Below, piece by piece: positions 28,346 through 36,903 of a DNA stretch of 64,000 nucleotides. The position numbers were made by a program, and so were the translations under genes. The DNA is taken from the NCBI GenBank assembly GCA_014284505.1, contig JAAFYY010000001.1, positions 7,985,845-8,049,844 on the forward strand, in the 5' to 3' direction. How positions within the stretch are numbered: the first letter of the stretch is position 1; every line of letters starts with the position of its first letter. This stretch comes from Streptacidiphilus sp. 4-A2 (GTDB lineage Bacteria; Actinomycetota; Actinomycetes; Streptomycetales; Streptomycetaceae). The notes below the pieces were generated by a model. It made no database searches. It was not told where the DNA came from and saw only the letters and a list, made by a program, of their open reading frames with translations.

Positions 28346-29941
28346 ATGACCCTCAAAGACGACTTCCACGTCTTCGACACCACCCTGCGCGACGGTGCGC
28401 AGCGCGAGGGCATCCATCTCACCGTCGCCGACAAACTCGCCATCGCCCGGCACCTGGACGACTTCGGGGTCGGCTTCATCGAGGGCGGCTGGCCCGGCGC
28501 CAACCCCCGTGACACGGAGTTCTTCGCGCGGGCCGCCGCCGAACTGAAGCTGAGGAACGCGCAGCTGGTGGCCTTCGGGGCGACCCGCCGGGCGGGCGGC
28601 AGCGCCGCCGAGGACGCCCAGCTCGCCGCACTGGTGGCCTCAGGCGCGCCGGTGATCACCCTGGTGGCCAAGTCCCACGACCGCCATGTCGAGCTGGCGC
28701 TGCGCACCACCCTGGAGGAGAACCTGGAGATGGTGGCCGACAGCGTCCGCCATCTGCGCTCGCTGGGACGCCGGGTGTTCATCGACTGCGAGCACTTCTT
28801 CGACGGCTTCAAGGCCAACCGCGAGTACGCGCTGGCGGTGGTCCGCACCGCGCACGAGGCCGGGGCGGACGTGGTGGTGCTGTGCGACACCAACGGCGGG
28901 ATGCTGCCCTCGGGCGTGCAGCGGGTGGTGGCCGAGGTGCTGGCGGAGACCGGCGCGCGGCTGGGCATGCACGCCCAGGACGACACCGGTTGCGCGGTCG
29001 CCAACACCCTGGCCGCGGTGGACGCCGGGGCCACCCATGTGCAGTGCACCGCGAACGGCTACGGCGAGCGGGTCGGCAACGCCAACCTGTTCCCGGTCAC
29101 CGGCGCGCTGGAGCTGAAGCTGGACCGCCGGGTGCTGCCGGAGGGCTCGCTGGCCGAGATGACCCGGATCTCGCACGCCATCGCCGAGGTGGTGAACCTG
29201 AGCCCGTCCACCCACCAGCCCTATGTCGGGGTCTCGGCCTTCGCCCACAAGGCCGGGCTGCACGCCTCCGCAATCAAGATCGATCCCGACCTGTACCAGC
29301 ACACCGATCCGGCCCTGGTCGGCAACAGCATGCGGATGCTGGTCTCGGACATGGCCGGCCGGGCCTCGGTCGAGCTGAAGGCCCGCGAGCTGGGCTTCGA
29401 CCTCTCCCGGGACCGGGAGACGGTGGGCCGGCTGGTGGCGACGGTCAAGGACCGGGAGAACCACGGCTACACCTACGAGGCCGCCGACGCCTCGTTCGAG
29501 CTGCTGCTGCGGGACGAGGTCAACGGCCACCGCCGGCGCTTCTTCCGGCTGGAGTCCTGGCGGACCATCAGCGAGCAGCGGGCGGACGGCACCCAGGCCA
29601 ACGAGGCCACGGTGAAACTGCTGCTCAAGGGCCAGCGGATCATCGCCACCGGTGAGGGCAACGGTCCGGTCAACTCCCTGGACCGGGCGCTGCGCACCGC
29701 CCTGGAGCCGTTCTACCCGCAGCTGGGGGATCTGGAGCTGGTGGACTACAAGGTCCGGATCCTGGAGGGCGAGCACGGGACGACCTCGATGACCAGGGTG
29801 CTGGTGTCGACCGGTGACGGCCGGGTCGAGTGGTCCACGGTGGGCGTGGCCGAGAACGTGATCGGCGCGTCCTGGCAGGCGCTCGACGACGCCTACACCC
29901 TGGGCCTGCTCCGGGCGGGCCAGGAGCCGACCGAGGACTGA
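28346..29941 (+). CDS. cimA: CimA-type citramalate synthase (LeuA/homocitrate synthase family)
   Basis: A 531-residue intact protein of the HMGL-like acyltransferase family. CimA condenses acetyl-CoA and pyruvate to (R)-citramalate, giving a threonine-independent route to 2-ketobutyrate for isoleucine. Seen are FHVFDTTLRDGAQREGI, FIEGGWPGANPRD, DCEHFFDGFKANREYAL, VLCDTNGGMLPSG, the metal-site GMHAQDDTGCAVANTLAAV and CTANGYGERVGNANL. The C-terminal LeuA-type regulatory domain begins near residue 400. The FFDGFK and GWPG signatures are those of CimA rather than LeuA. ATG has AGGAGA upstream. The leader region carries a putative attenuator. Confidence 0.9.
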   Translation: MTLKDDFHVFDTTLRDGAQREGIHLTVADKLAIARHLDDFGVGFIEGGWPGANPRDTEFFARAAAELKLRNAQLVAFGATRRAGGSAAEDAQLAALVASGAPVITLVAKSHDRHVELALRTTLEENLEMVADSVRHLRSLGRRVFIDCEHFFDGFKANREYALAVVRTAHEAGADVVVLCDTNGGMLPSGVQRVVAEVLAETGARLGMHAQDDTGCAVANTLAAVDAGATHVQCTANGYGERVGNANLFPVTGALELKLDRRVLPEGSLAEMTRISHAIAEVVNLSPSTHQPYVGVSAFAHKAGLHASAIKIDPDLYQHTDPALVGNSMRMLVSDMAGRASVELKARELGFDLSRDRETVGRLVATVKDRENHGYTYEAADASFELLLRDEVNGHRRRFFRLESWRTISEQRADGTQANEATVKLLLKGQRIIATGEGNGPVNSLDRALRTALEPFYPQLGDLELVDYKVRILEGEHGTTSMTRVLVSTGDGRVEWSTVGVAENVIGASWQALDDAYTLGLLRAGQEPTED

Positions 29942-29962
29942 GCGCGGCGGGGCCCCGCCCCG

Positions 29963-30010
29963 GGGCCGCGGGGTGCGGCGGCGGTGGACCGCCGCTGTGC
30001 CCCGCGGCCC
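29963..30010. terminator. 22-bp hairpin between cimA and cvnD
   Basis: GC-rich arms 29963-29984 and 29989-30010 pair over 22 bp (three G-U) around a 4-base TGGA loop. It is placed to stop both cimA and the opposing conservon transcript. Confidence 0.88.
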
Positions 30011-30097
30011 CCGCGGCCCGGCCCAACCGGGGTCCGGCCGGGGCCCAACCGGGGCCCGGCTCCGGGCCTGTCCGGTCCGGAAGCCCCCGCCGGACCT

Positions 30098-30122
30098 CAG
30101 GAGCCAGGAGCCAGGAGCCAGG
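30098..30122. repeat. Three tandem copies of CAGGAGC
   Basis: CAGGAGC is repeated three times in a row in the gap between cimA and the first conservon, plus a related copy shortly after. It is a short slippage repeat with no evident function. Confidence 0.8.
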
Positions 30123-30157
30123 ACCTCAGTAGTCAGGAGCAGGCCCTGGCGGGGCCG

Positions 30158-30748
30158 TCAGCGCAGGCGGGCCAGGAGGGCGTGCTCCACCAGGGTGATG
30201 AGGGTGGACTTGGCGCTGTCGCGGCGGCGGGCGTCGGTGGTGATGATCGGGGTTTCGGCGCTCAGCTGGAGTGCTTCGCGGACCTCTTCGGGGTTGTGGG
30301 CCTGGCTGCCGTCGAAGGCGTTGAGGGCGACGACGAAGGGCAGGCCGCTGTTCTCGAAGTAGTCGATGGCGGGGAAGCAGTCGGCGAGCCGGCGGGTGTC
30401 GACCAGGACGACGGCGCCGATGGCGCCGCGGACCAGGTCGTCCCACATGAACCAGAACCGGTCCTGTCCGGGGGTGCCGAACAGGTACAGGATCAGGTCC
30501 TGGTCCAGCGTGATCCGGCCGAAGTCCATGGCCACCGTGGTGGTGGTCTTGTCCGCGACATGGCTGAGGTCGTCGATGCCGGCGCTGGCGGAGGTCATGA
30601 CGGCCTCGGTGCGCAGCGGGTTGATCTCGGAGACCGCGCCGACGAGGGTCGTCTTGCCCACGCCGAAGCCGCCGGCGACCACGATCTTGGCCGAGGTGGT
30701 GGCCCGGGAGGCGGTCGGCGCTGCTGGGCTAGAGCTTGCGTAGTCCAC
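30158..30748 (-). CDS. cvnD: CvnD, Ras-like GTPase of conservon 1
   Basis: A 196-residue small GTPase, intact. The P-loop is VVAGGFGVGKTTLVGAV at about residues 22-38, the switch region includes TTTTVAMDFG, G3 is YLFGTPGQDRFWFMW, and the base-specificity motif is LNAFDG where NKxD is usual in Ras. In conservons CvnD works with CvnA-C in a membrane-linked complex that resembles eukaryotic G-protein signalling. The gene starts 20 bases inside the end of cvnC, so it is translationally coupled. It is almost identical (7 amino acid differences noted) to the CvnD of the second conservon upstream. Confidence 0.93.
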   Translation of the reverse strand: MDYASSSPAAPTASRATTSAKIVVAGGFGVGKTTLVGAVSEINPLRTEAVMTSASAGIDDLSHVADKTTTTVAMDFGRITLDQDLILYLFGTPGQDRFWFMWDDLVRGAIGAVVLVDTRRLADCFPAIDYFENSGLPFVVALNAFDGSQAHNPEEVREALQLSAETPIITTDARRRDSAKSTLITLVEHALLARLR

Positions 30749-31317
30749 TGAGGACCCTTTCGAGCAGAGTCACGTCGGGCGTACCACCGGATTCGCCACC
30801 GGCGGCGGGCTGGTGGATCGCGACCAGGCCGGACTCGGCCAGGTCGGCGACCAGGATGCGGGCGACACCGAGAGGGATGGTCAGCAGCGCCGAGATCTCG
30901 GCGACGGACTTGATGTCCTGGCAGAGATGGCAGATCCGCTGGTGCTCCGGGAGGAGGGTGGCGAAGCGCTCCGGCGGGTGGTGGTGGAGACCAGGGCCTC
31001 GATCGCGAGCTGGTACCGGGGCCGGGTACGGCCGCCGGTCATCGCGTACGGGCGGATCAGCGGCCCCTCGTCCTCCTCGGGCTCCGGGGTGCGCGGGGCG
31101 TGGCCCGGGCGCCGGTTCCACGCGTCGTCCGGGTAGTCCTCGCGGTAGCCCGAGCCACCGGCGTAGCCGGTCTCGGCGGGGTAACTGCTGTCCTGGTACT
31201 GGTTGTTGCCGTAGCCGGTGTAGCCGGGGTAGCCGCCACCGGGACCACCGAACGCGTCATGACCTGTACCGGATAGCCGGTGCCGTACTGACCGCTCTGA
31301 TCCTCGGACGGTGTCAC
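30729..31317 (-). CDS. cvnC: CvnC, DUF742 protein of conservon 1
   Basis: The DUF742 core shows LIRPYAMTGGRTRPRYQLAI, then LLPEHQRICHLC and SALLTIPLGVARILVADLAE, a winged-helix-like fold, and ends with PDVTLLERVLSGLRKL. A Tyr/Gly-rich N-terminal region (YPGYTGYGNNQYQ, DSSYPAETGYAGG) is longer than in the second copy. GTG start (MTPSEDQSG). Frame breaks fall near 31260 and 30985, giving about 196 residues after correction. It is part of the cvnABCD unit, overlapping cvnD. Confidence 0.88.
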
Positions 31318-31440
31318 GGTTCCTCCTCACAGTGGGGCGACGGGGCGTTGCGGCTCTTGTCGAACATGCGGGCGGCGCTGGTGAAGCTGTTGGGGCAAGT
31401 AAACCTGCTGTGGCGGGTGTTGAGCAGTCGATCAAGTGGA

Positions 31441-31862
31441 TCAGTACAGCAGGCTGCCCTGAAGTTCAGCGCGCAGGGCCGGGGTCAGCACCGAGCCGGC
31501 CCGGTCGACCAGCAGCGCCATCTCGTAGCCGACCAGGCCGATGTCGCTGTCGGGGGAGGCCAGCACCGCCAGCGAGGAGCCGTCGGACACGGCCATGATG
31601 AACAGGAAGCCGCGCTCCATCTCCACCACGCTCTGGGTGACCCGGCCGCCCTCGAAGATCCGGGAGGCGCCCTGGGTGAGCGAGCTGAGGCCGGAGGCCA
31701 CGGCGGCCAGCTGGTCGGCGCGGTCCCGGGGAAACCCTCGGACATGGCGAGCAGCAGGCCGTCGGCGGAGACCACCACCGTGTGGGACACCCCGGGGGTG
31801 TTGTCCACGAAGTTGGTGATCAACCAGTTCAGATTCTGTGCAGCCTGGGACATCTGACTCAC
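31441..31862 (-). CDS. cvnB: CvnB, roadblock/LC7 protein of conservon 1
   Basis: Roadblock proteins modulate small GTPases. The sequence starts MSQMSQAAQNLNWLITNFVD, contains HTVVVSADGLLLAMSEGFP, then DQLAAVASGLSSLTQGASRI, VVEMERGFLFIMAVSDGSSL and DIGLVGYEMALLVDRAG. About 140 residues, as usual. One base is missing near 31730, just after the GFP motif. It lies directly downstream of cvnA. Confidence 0.92.
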
Positions 31863-31864
31863 TG

Positions 31865-34800
31865 CTAACGCTCCGGGTGGTTCGGGCTGCCGAAGAGATC
31901 GGCGCCGCCGTGCTGGTCGGGGAGAGGAGTGTCGCCTGCGCTGCGGCCCTGCTGGACGCCGCGACGCAGGTTGGTGAGCCGGCCGCGGACCTCCTCAGGG
32001 TTGCGGGACAGTTGTGCTTCGGTTTGAGCTGCGTTGCTGCTCCGGGCGTCCTCGCCGGGCGCCTGGACGTTCCCGGGCAGCAGGTTCTGCCGGGGGACGC
32101 GGCGGGGCAGCCCGGAGTCGGTGGTGCCACCGGCCGGCGGGCGTCCGGGGGGCCTCCACGCGCGCTGCGGGAGGGCCGGCTGGCCGCTGTCCTCCCGGGC
32201 GCCGGTGAACCAGTTGGGGCGTTCGCTGGAGTCGCGGTCGCCGATGGCCGGCCGCCGAGGGCCTGGCCGGGGCGGCGCTGCGGCAGCCCGCCGCCGGTCG
32301 ACGCCGGCGGCAGTGCCGACGCCGGGGCGGCCGGGACGGGAGCGGCCGGGGCCGGGCGCTGCGGCAGCGAGCGCTGGGCGGGCTCCGGCTGGCCGTACGG
32401 CTCGCGCGGGTCGGGCCCGGGCGTTGAAGGCGTCTCCGGAGCTCGCCGAGTCGAAGTCGGCGGCGGGTGTAGCGGCCGACCTCGAAGCCACTGTCCTGGG
32501 TCGCGTAGGGCGGCCCTGGTAGGACTGGTCGCCGTAGGCCGGCTCCGCGCCGTACGGCTGCTCGCCGTAGGACTGCTCCTGGAAGGCCGAGGCCGGAACG
32601 AGGTGGTCGGGAAGTCCTCGTCGTAGGGGCTCTCGGCGGCGAACTCGCCGCCGTAGCGCTGCCCCTCCTGGTACTGCTCGGCGTACGGCGGCCGGCTGGT
32701 ACTGCTCCTCGGCGGCGTAGGGCTCCTGGTACGAGCCCTCGTAGGACGGCTCGGCCGGGTAGGAGGCCCCGGCCTGGTACGGCTCGTACGGGTAGCCCTG
32801 GGCGCCCGCGTCGGTGTACTGGCCGGGGTGGGCACCGGGGCCGGAACCGGGCCGCCGCCGAAGGCGTCGAAGCCGGTGTCGTACGGCTGCTCCGGCGCGG
32901 TCCCGGCGGCCGGCTGGGCGGCAGCGGCGGGCTGCTCCTGGGCACCCGGCTCCAGGGCCGCCGCCTCCCGGCGCTGGCCGAGGCGCAGCGCCCGCTGCAT
33001 GGGTCCCAGGGAGGCGGTCCGCTCGGCCTCGGGCAGCTCTCCGGCGGCCTCGTAGCGGCTGTCGTCGAAGCCCAGGTCGCTCGCGGTGCGCGCGCCCAGC
33101 TGGGGGAACTCGCCGGTGCCGGTCTCGGCGTAGACCCGGGAGACGGTGAACTGCTGCTCGGGCTCGACGACCCGGGCAGCTGGGTGAGGTGGTCGGGGAC
33201 CATCACCAGCGAGGTGGTCCCGGCGGACTCGCCGGAGGGCCGCAGCTGGACCCGGATGCCGTGTCGCTCGGCCAGTCGGCCGACCACGAACAGGCCCATC
33301 TGCCGGACACCGAGGCGTCCACGGTGGGCGGGTCGGCGAGCTTGCTGTTGATCGCGGCGAAGTCCTCGGCGGTCAGGCCGATGCCCTTGTCGTGGATCTC
33401 GATCAGCACCCGCTGGTCCGGCAGCCGGGTCGCGGTGACCCGGACCTTGGTCTGCGGGCTGGAGAAGGTGGTGGCGTTCTCCAGCAGCTCGGCCAGCAGG
33501 TGCACCAGGTCGGTCACGGCCAGGCCGATGACGTCGGCCTCCGGGATGCCGCTGAGCTCGACCCGCTCGTACTGCTCCACCTCGGAGGCGGCCGCGCGCA
33601 GCACGTCCACCAGCGGGATCGGGTCGTTCCACTCACGGCCGGCGCTCTCACCCGCGAGGACCAGCAGGTTCTCGCCGTTGCGGCGCATACGGTGGCCAGG
33701 TGGTCCAGCTTGAACAGGCTCTCCAGCTGGTCCGGGTCGGCCTCGTTGTTCTCCAGCTCGGTGATCAGACCCAGCTGCCGCTCGATCAGGCCCTGGCTGC
33801 GCCGGGAGAGGTTGGTGAAGATCGCGTTGACGTTGCCGCGGAGCAGGGCCTGCTCGGAGGCCAGCCGGACCGCCTCGCGGTGGACGTCCTCGAAGGCCCG
33901 GGCGACCTCGCCGATCTCGTCCCGCCCGTTCAGGGGATCGGGGCGACCGAGGTGTCGACCCGCTCCGGGTCGGTCTTGGAGAGCCTGCGGACCAGGTCCG
34001 GCAGCCGCTCGCTGGCGATGTCCTGGGCGCTGTCGCGCAGGGTGCGCATGCCGCGGACCATCGACCGGGCCATGGCCACGGTCAGCAGCGCGGAGGCGAG
34101 CACCGCGGCCACCGCCTCGATCGCCAGGATCAGGGCCTGCTGGTCGGCGCTGTGCTTGGCGCTCTTGGCGTCCTGCACGATCTGGTCGGTGATGCTGCTC
34201 TCGACCGTGCGCTCCTGCTGGAACACATCGGTCGCGGCGCTGTACCAGGCGTCGGTGGTCACCCCGGAGTCGGACAGCGGCTTGTTCGCCAGGCCCAGCG
34301 CCTCCAGCTTCTCCTCGGTGGGAGTGAGCGGCGGAGCGGTCACGGTCCTGCGGTAGAGCGCCAGGTCGGCGGGATGCCGGAGAGGATGAACTGACCGTAG
34401 GAGGTGGAGGTCTCCTTGGTCGTGGTCTGTAGGGAGACCGAGAACTCGGTGGGCAGCCGGTTGGCGACCAGGGCGGCCATGACCAGGCCGCGCTCGTTGG
34501 AGGTGGACGCCTTCTCCAGGGTGAGCGCGTACAGCTCGCGGCCCCGGCTGTTGACGTCGTTGTTGCCGAAGGCCAGCTCGTTGTCCAGACCCATCAGGTC
34601 GAAGAACAGGGTCGAGTAGTCCGAGTTGGTGGTGACCGGGTCCAGGGCCCGGCTGTTGCCCTCCTTCCGCAGCGCGGTCAGGTCCTTTGCCTGGAGCGTG
34701 CGGAAGTTGGCCAGGTCGGTGGAGATCTGGCTGTCGTTCTGGACCGAGGCGGCCTGCGCGAACATGGTCGCGATGTCGGCGTCGGTCTGGTGCTGGGCCG

Positions 34801-35129
34801 CGGCCACCGGGGTCGTTGCCGTCGCCGCGGAGCTGCGGGGCGACCGCCAGGTCGCGCTCGTTCTCCAGGTCGTCGACGACCGTGGTGGCGTTCTTGACCA
34901 GCACCGCGACCTGCTCGTTGCGGCCGGCCGAGGCGGCGGTGGAGAGCTGGTCGGAGACCAGGATCCCGGCGAACGTGGTACCGGTGAGCACCGGCACCAG
35001 CAGGATGGCCGTCAGCCGGGTGGGCACGCGCCAGTTGCGGAAGCGCCAGTTGGCGCTGCCGTTGCCCACGGGGGAGCACTGTCCTGCCGTGGTCCGGAGT
35101 CTGCCTTCTTCTGCCTCACTCGACAACAA
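31865..35129 (-). CDS. cvnA: CvnA, membrane sensor kinase-like protein of conservon 1
   Basis: The N-terminal part has a membrane helix (TRLTAILLVPVLTGTTFAGI), a nitrate-sensor-like extracellular domain, a second helix (ILAIEAVAAVLASALLTVAM) and a HAMP-like linker. The kinase part shows LFKLDHLATRMRRNGENLL, N-box LLAELLENATTFSSP, G1 IHDKGIGLTAEDF and G2 MGLFVVGRLAERHGI. A long Pro/Gly/Tyr-rich tail follows and ends EVRGRLTNLRRGV. About 1,090 residues, with breaks near 34820, 34375, 33932, 33690, 33310 and several in the tail. The start is uncertain; GTG near 35070 (VGNGSANWRF) is an alternative. The tail sequence is the least reliable part. Confidence 0.85.
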
Positions 35130-35403
35130 CCTCTCGGCCGGGACGGCCAGTTCTACAGATCTGCGCTGATCGCTGGAATTTCAGCACGTACGCGGTGTAC
35201 GGGCCAAACACCCGCCTGAGCCCCCCGCTCTGATGGGAAATCGGGCATAGGCCCCAGTGATGACGAATGCGCCCATCGGATAGGGCGCAGGGTGCGCACT
35301 CGCCTACGCGAGGTGACGAACCCGTCGGAATTGCTTGTCGAACCGTTATGAATCCAAGCGTTGTGAAATGCCTGCTGATCGCCCGGGCCGCCGCCCGGGC
35401 CGG

Positions 35404-35993
35404 TCAGCGGAGCCGGGCCAGAAGCGCGTGTTCGACGAGGGTGATGAGGGGCGGATTTGGCGCTGTCGCGGCGGCGGGCGTCGGTGGTGATGATCGGGGT
35501 TTCGGCGCTGAGCTGGAGTGCTTCCCGGACTTCTTCGGGGTTGTGGGTCTGGGTTCCGTCGAAGGCGTTGAGGGCGACGACGAAGGGCAGGCCGCTGTTC
35601 TCGAAGTAGTCGATGGCGGGGAAGCAGTCGGCGAGGCGGCGGGTGTGACCAGGACGACGGCGCCGATGGCGCCGCGGACCAGGTCGTCCCACATGAACCA
35701 GAACCGGTCCTGTCCGGGGTGCCGAACAGGTAGAGGATCAGGTCCTCGTCGAGGGTGATCCGGCCGAAGTCCATGGCCACCGTGGTGGTGGTCTTCCCGG
35801 CGACATGGGTCAGGTCGTCGATGCCGGCGCTGGCGGAGGTCATGACGGCCTCGGTGCGCAGCGGGTTGATCTCGGAGACCGCGCCGACGAGGGTCGTCTT
35901 GCCCACGCCGAAGCCGCCGGCGACCACGATCTTGGCTGAGGTGGTGGCCCGGGCAGCGGTTGGCGCGGCCGGGCTAGAGCTTGCGTAGTCCAC
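35404..35993 (-). CDS. cvnD: CvnD, Ras-like GTPase of conservon 2
   Basis: This is a near copy of the conservon 1 GTPase: VVAGGFGVGKTTLVGAV, TTTTVAMDFG, YLFGTP, and the C-terminus ITLVEHALLARLR. Three one-base losses (near 35718, 35646 and 35450) break the frame where the other copy is intact, and the nucleotide match continues across them, so they are likely sequence errors. After correction only about seven substitutions separate the two proteins. It overlaps the end of cvnC in the same 20-base arrangement. Confidence 0.9.
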
Positions 35994-36366
35994 TGAGGAC
36001 CCTTTCGAGCAGAGTCACGTCGGGAGTACCGCCGCCGGTGGTGGCGGCGGCGGGCTGGTGGATCGCGACCAGGCCGGCTTCGGCCAGGTCGGCGACCAGG
36101 ATGCGGGCCACACCGAGAGGGATCGGCACCAGCGCGGAGACCTCCGCGATGGACCTCACCTCACGGCAGAGCTGGACGATCCGCTGGTGTTCGGGGAGCA
36201 GGGACCCCGCCCGGTCGGCCTGTGCCGTGGTGGAGACCAGGGCCTCGATCGCGAGCTGGTACCGGGGCCTGGTGCGGCCGCCGGTCATCGCGTACGGCCG
36301 TACCAGCGGCTGCTGGGCGCCGCCGGAACTGCCGTAGGGACTGGTCGGTCCGTTGGGCGGGGTCAT
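35974..36366 (-). CDS. cvnC: CvnC, DUF742 protein of conservon 2
   Basis: Intact, 130 residues. After a short N-terminus (MTPPNGPTSPYGSSGGAQQP) comes LVRPYAMTGGRTRPRYQLAI, LLPEHQRIVQLC, SALVPIPLGVARILVADLAE and the shared end PDVTLLERVLSGLRKL. The nucleotide sequence at its 3' end and into cvnD matches the first conservon for about 50 bases without change. The middle differs more, showing a mosaic. Confidence 0.93.
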   Translation of the reverse strand: MTPPNGPTSPYGSSGGAQQPLVRPYAMTGGRTRPRYQLAIEALVSTTAQADRAGSLLPEHQRIVQLCREVRSIAEVSALVPIPLGVARILVADLAEAGLVAIHQPAAATTGGGTPDVTLLERVLSGLRKL

Positions 36367-36477
36367 CTTCTCTCCTTGGAAACTGCAGCGGTCCGGTGTG
36401 CCTCTCCGCGGCTTGTCGGTGGTGCTGGGTCCAGGTGGGGGCCGCGTTGGTGGGGGCAGCGCGGTTCGTGCGGGTGC

Positions 36478-36898
36478 TCAGTGAAGCAGGCTGCCCTGGA
36501 GCTCGGCTCGCAGGGCCGGGGTGAGTACGTCCCCGGCCCGGTCGACCAGCAGCGCCATCTCGTAGCCGACCAGGCCGATGTCGCTGTCGGGGAGGCCAGC
36601 ACGGCCAGCGAGGAGCCGTCCGAGACCGCCATGATGAAGAGGAAGCCGCGCTCCATCTCCACCACGGTCTGGGTGACCCGGCCGCCCTCGAAGATCCGGG
36701 AGGCGCCCTGGGTGAGCGAGGTCAGACCGGAGGCCACGGCGGCCAGCTGGTCGGCCCGGTCCCGGGGAAGCCCTCGGACATGGCCAGCAGGAGACCGTCC
36801 GCGGAGACCACGACCGTGTGCGAGACCCCGGGCGTGCTGTCCACGAAGTTGGTGATCAACCAGTTCAGATTGTGTGCCGCTTGGGACATCTGGCTCAT
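36478..36898 (-). CDS. cvnB: CvnB, roadblock/LC7 protein of conservon 2
   Basis: MSQMSQAAHNLNWLITNFVD, HTVVVSADGLLLAMSEGFP, VASGLTSLTQGASRIFEGG, VVEMERGFLFIMAVSDGSSL and DIGLVGYEMALLVDRAG give a standard roadblock protein of about 140 residues. One base is lost near 36770 (the same place as in the first copy) and another near 36590. Its sequence is very close to the other CvnB. Confidence 0.92.
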
Positions 36899-36903
36899 CT
36901 GAA

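Noticed and set aside
28346..29941. Annotation as LeuA (2-isopropylmalate synthase)
   Set aside because: FIEGGWPGANPRD and the DCEHFFDGFKANREYAL region are CimA-type signatures, and the upstream leader codes for tandem Ile.
35404..35993. Second cvnD as a decayed duplicate
   Set aside because: Nucleotide identity to the intact first copy continues straight across the three frame breaks, with one base missing at each. True decay would also show substitutions.
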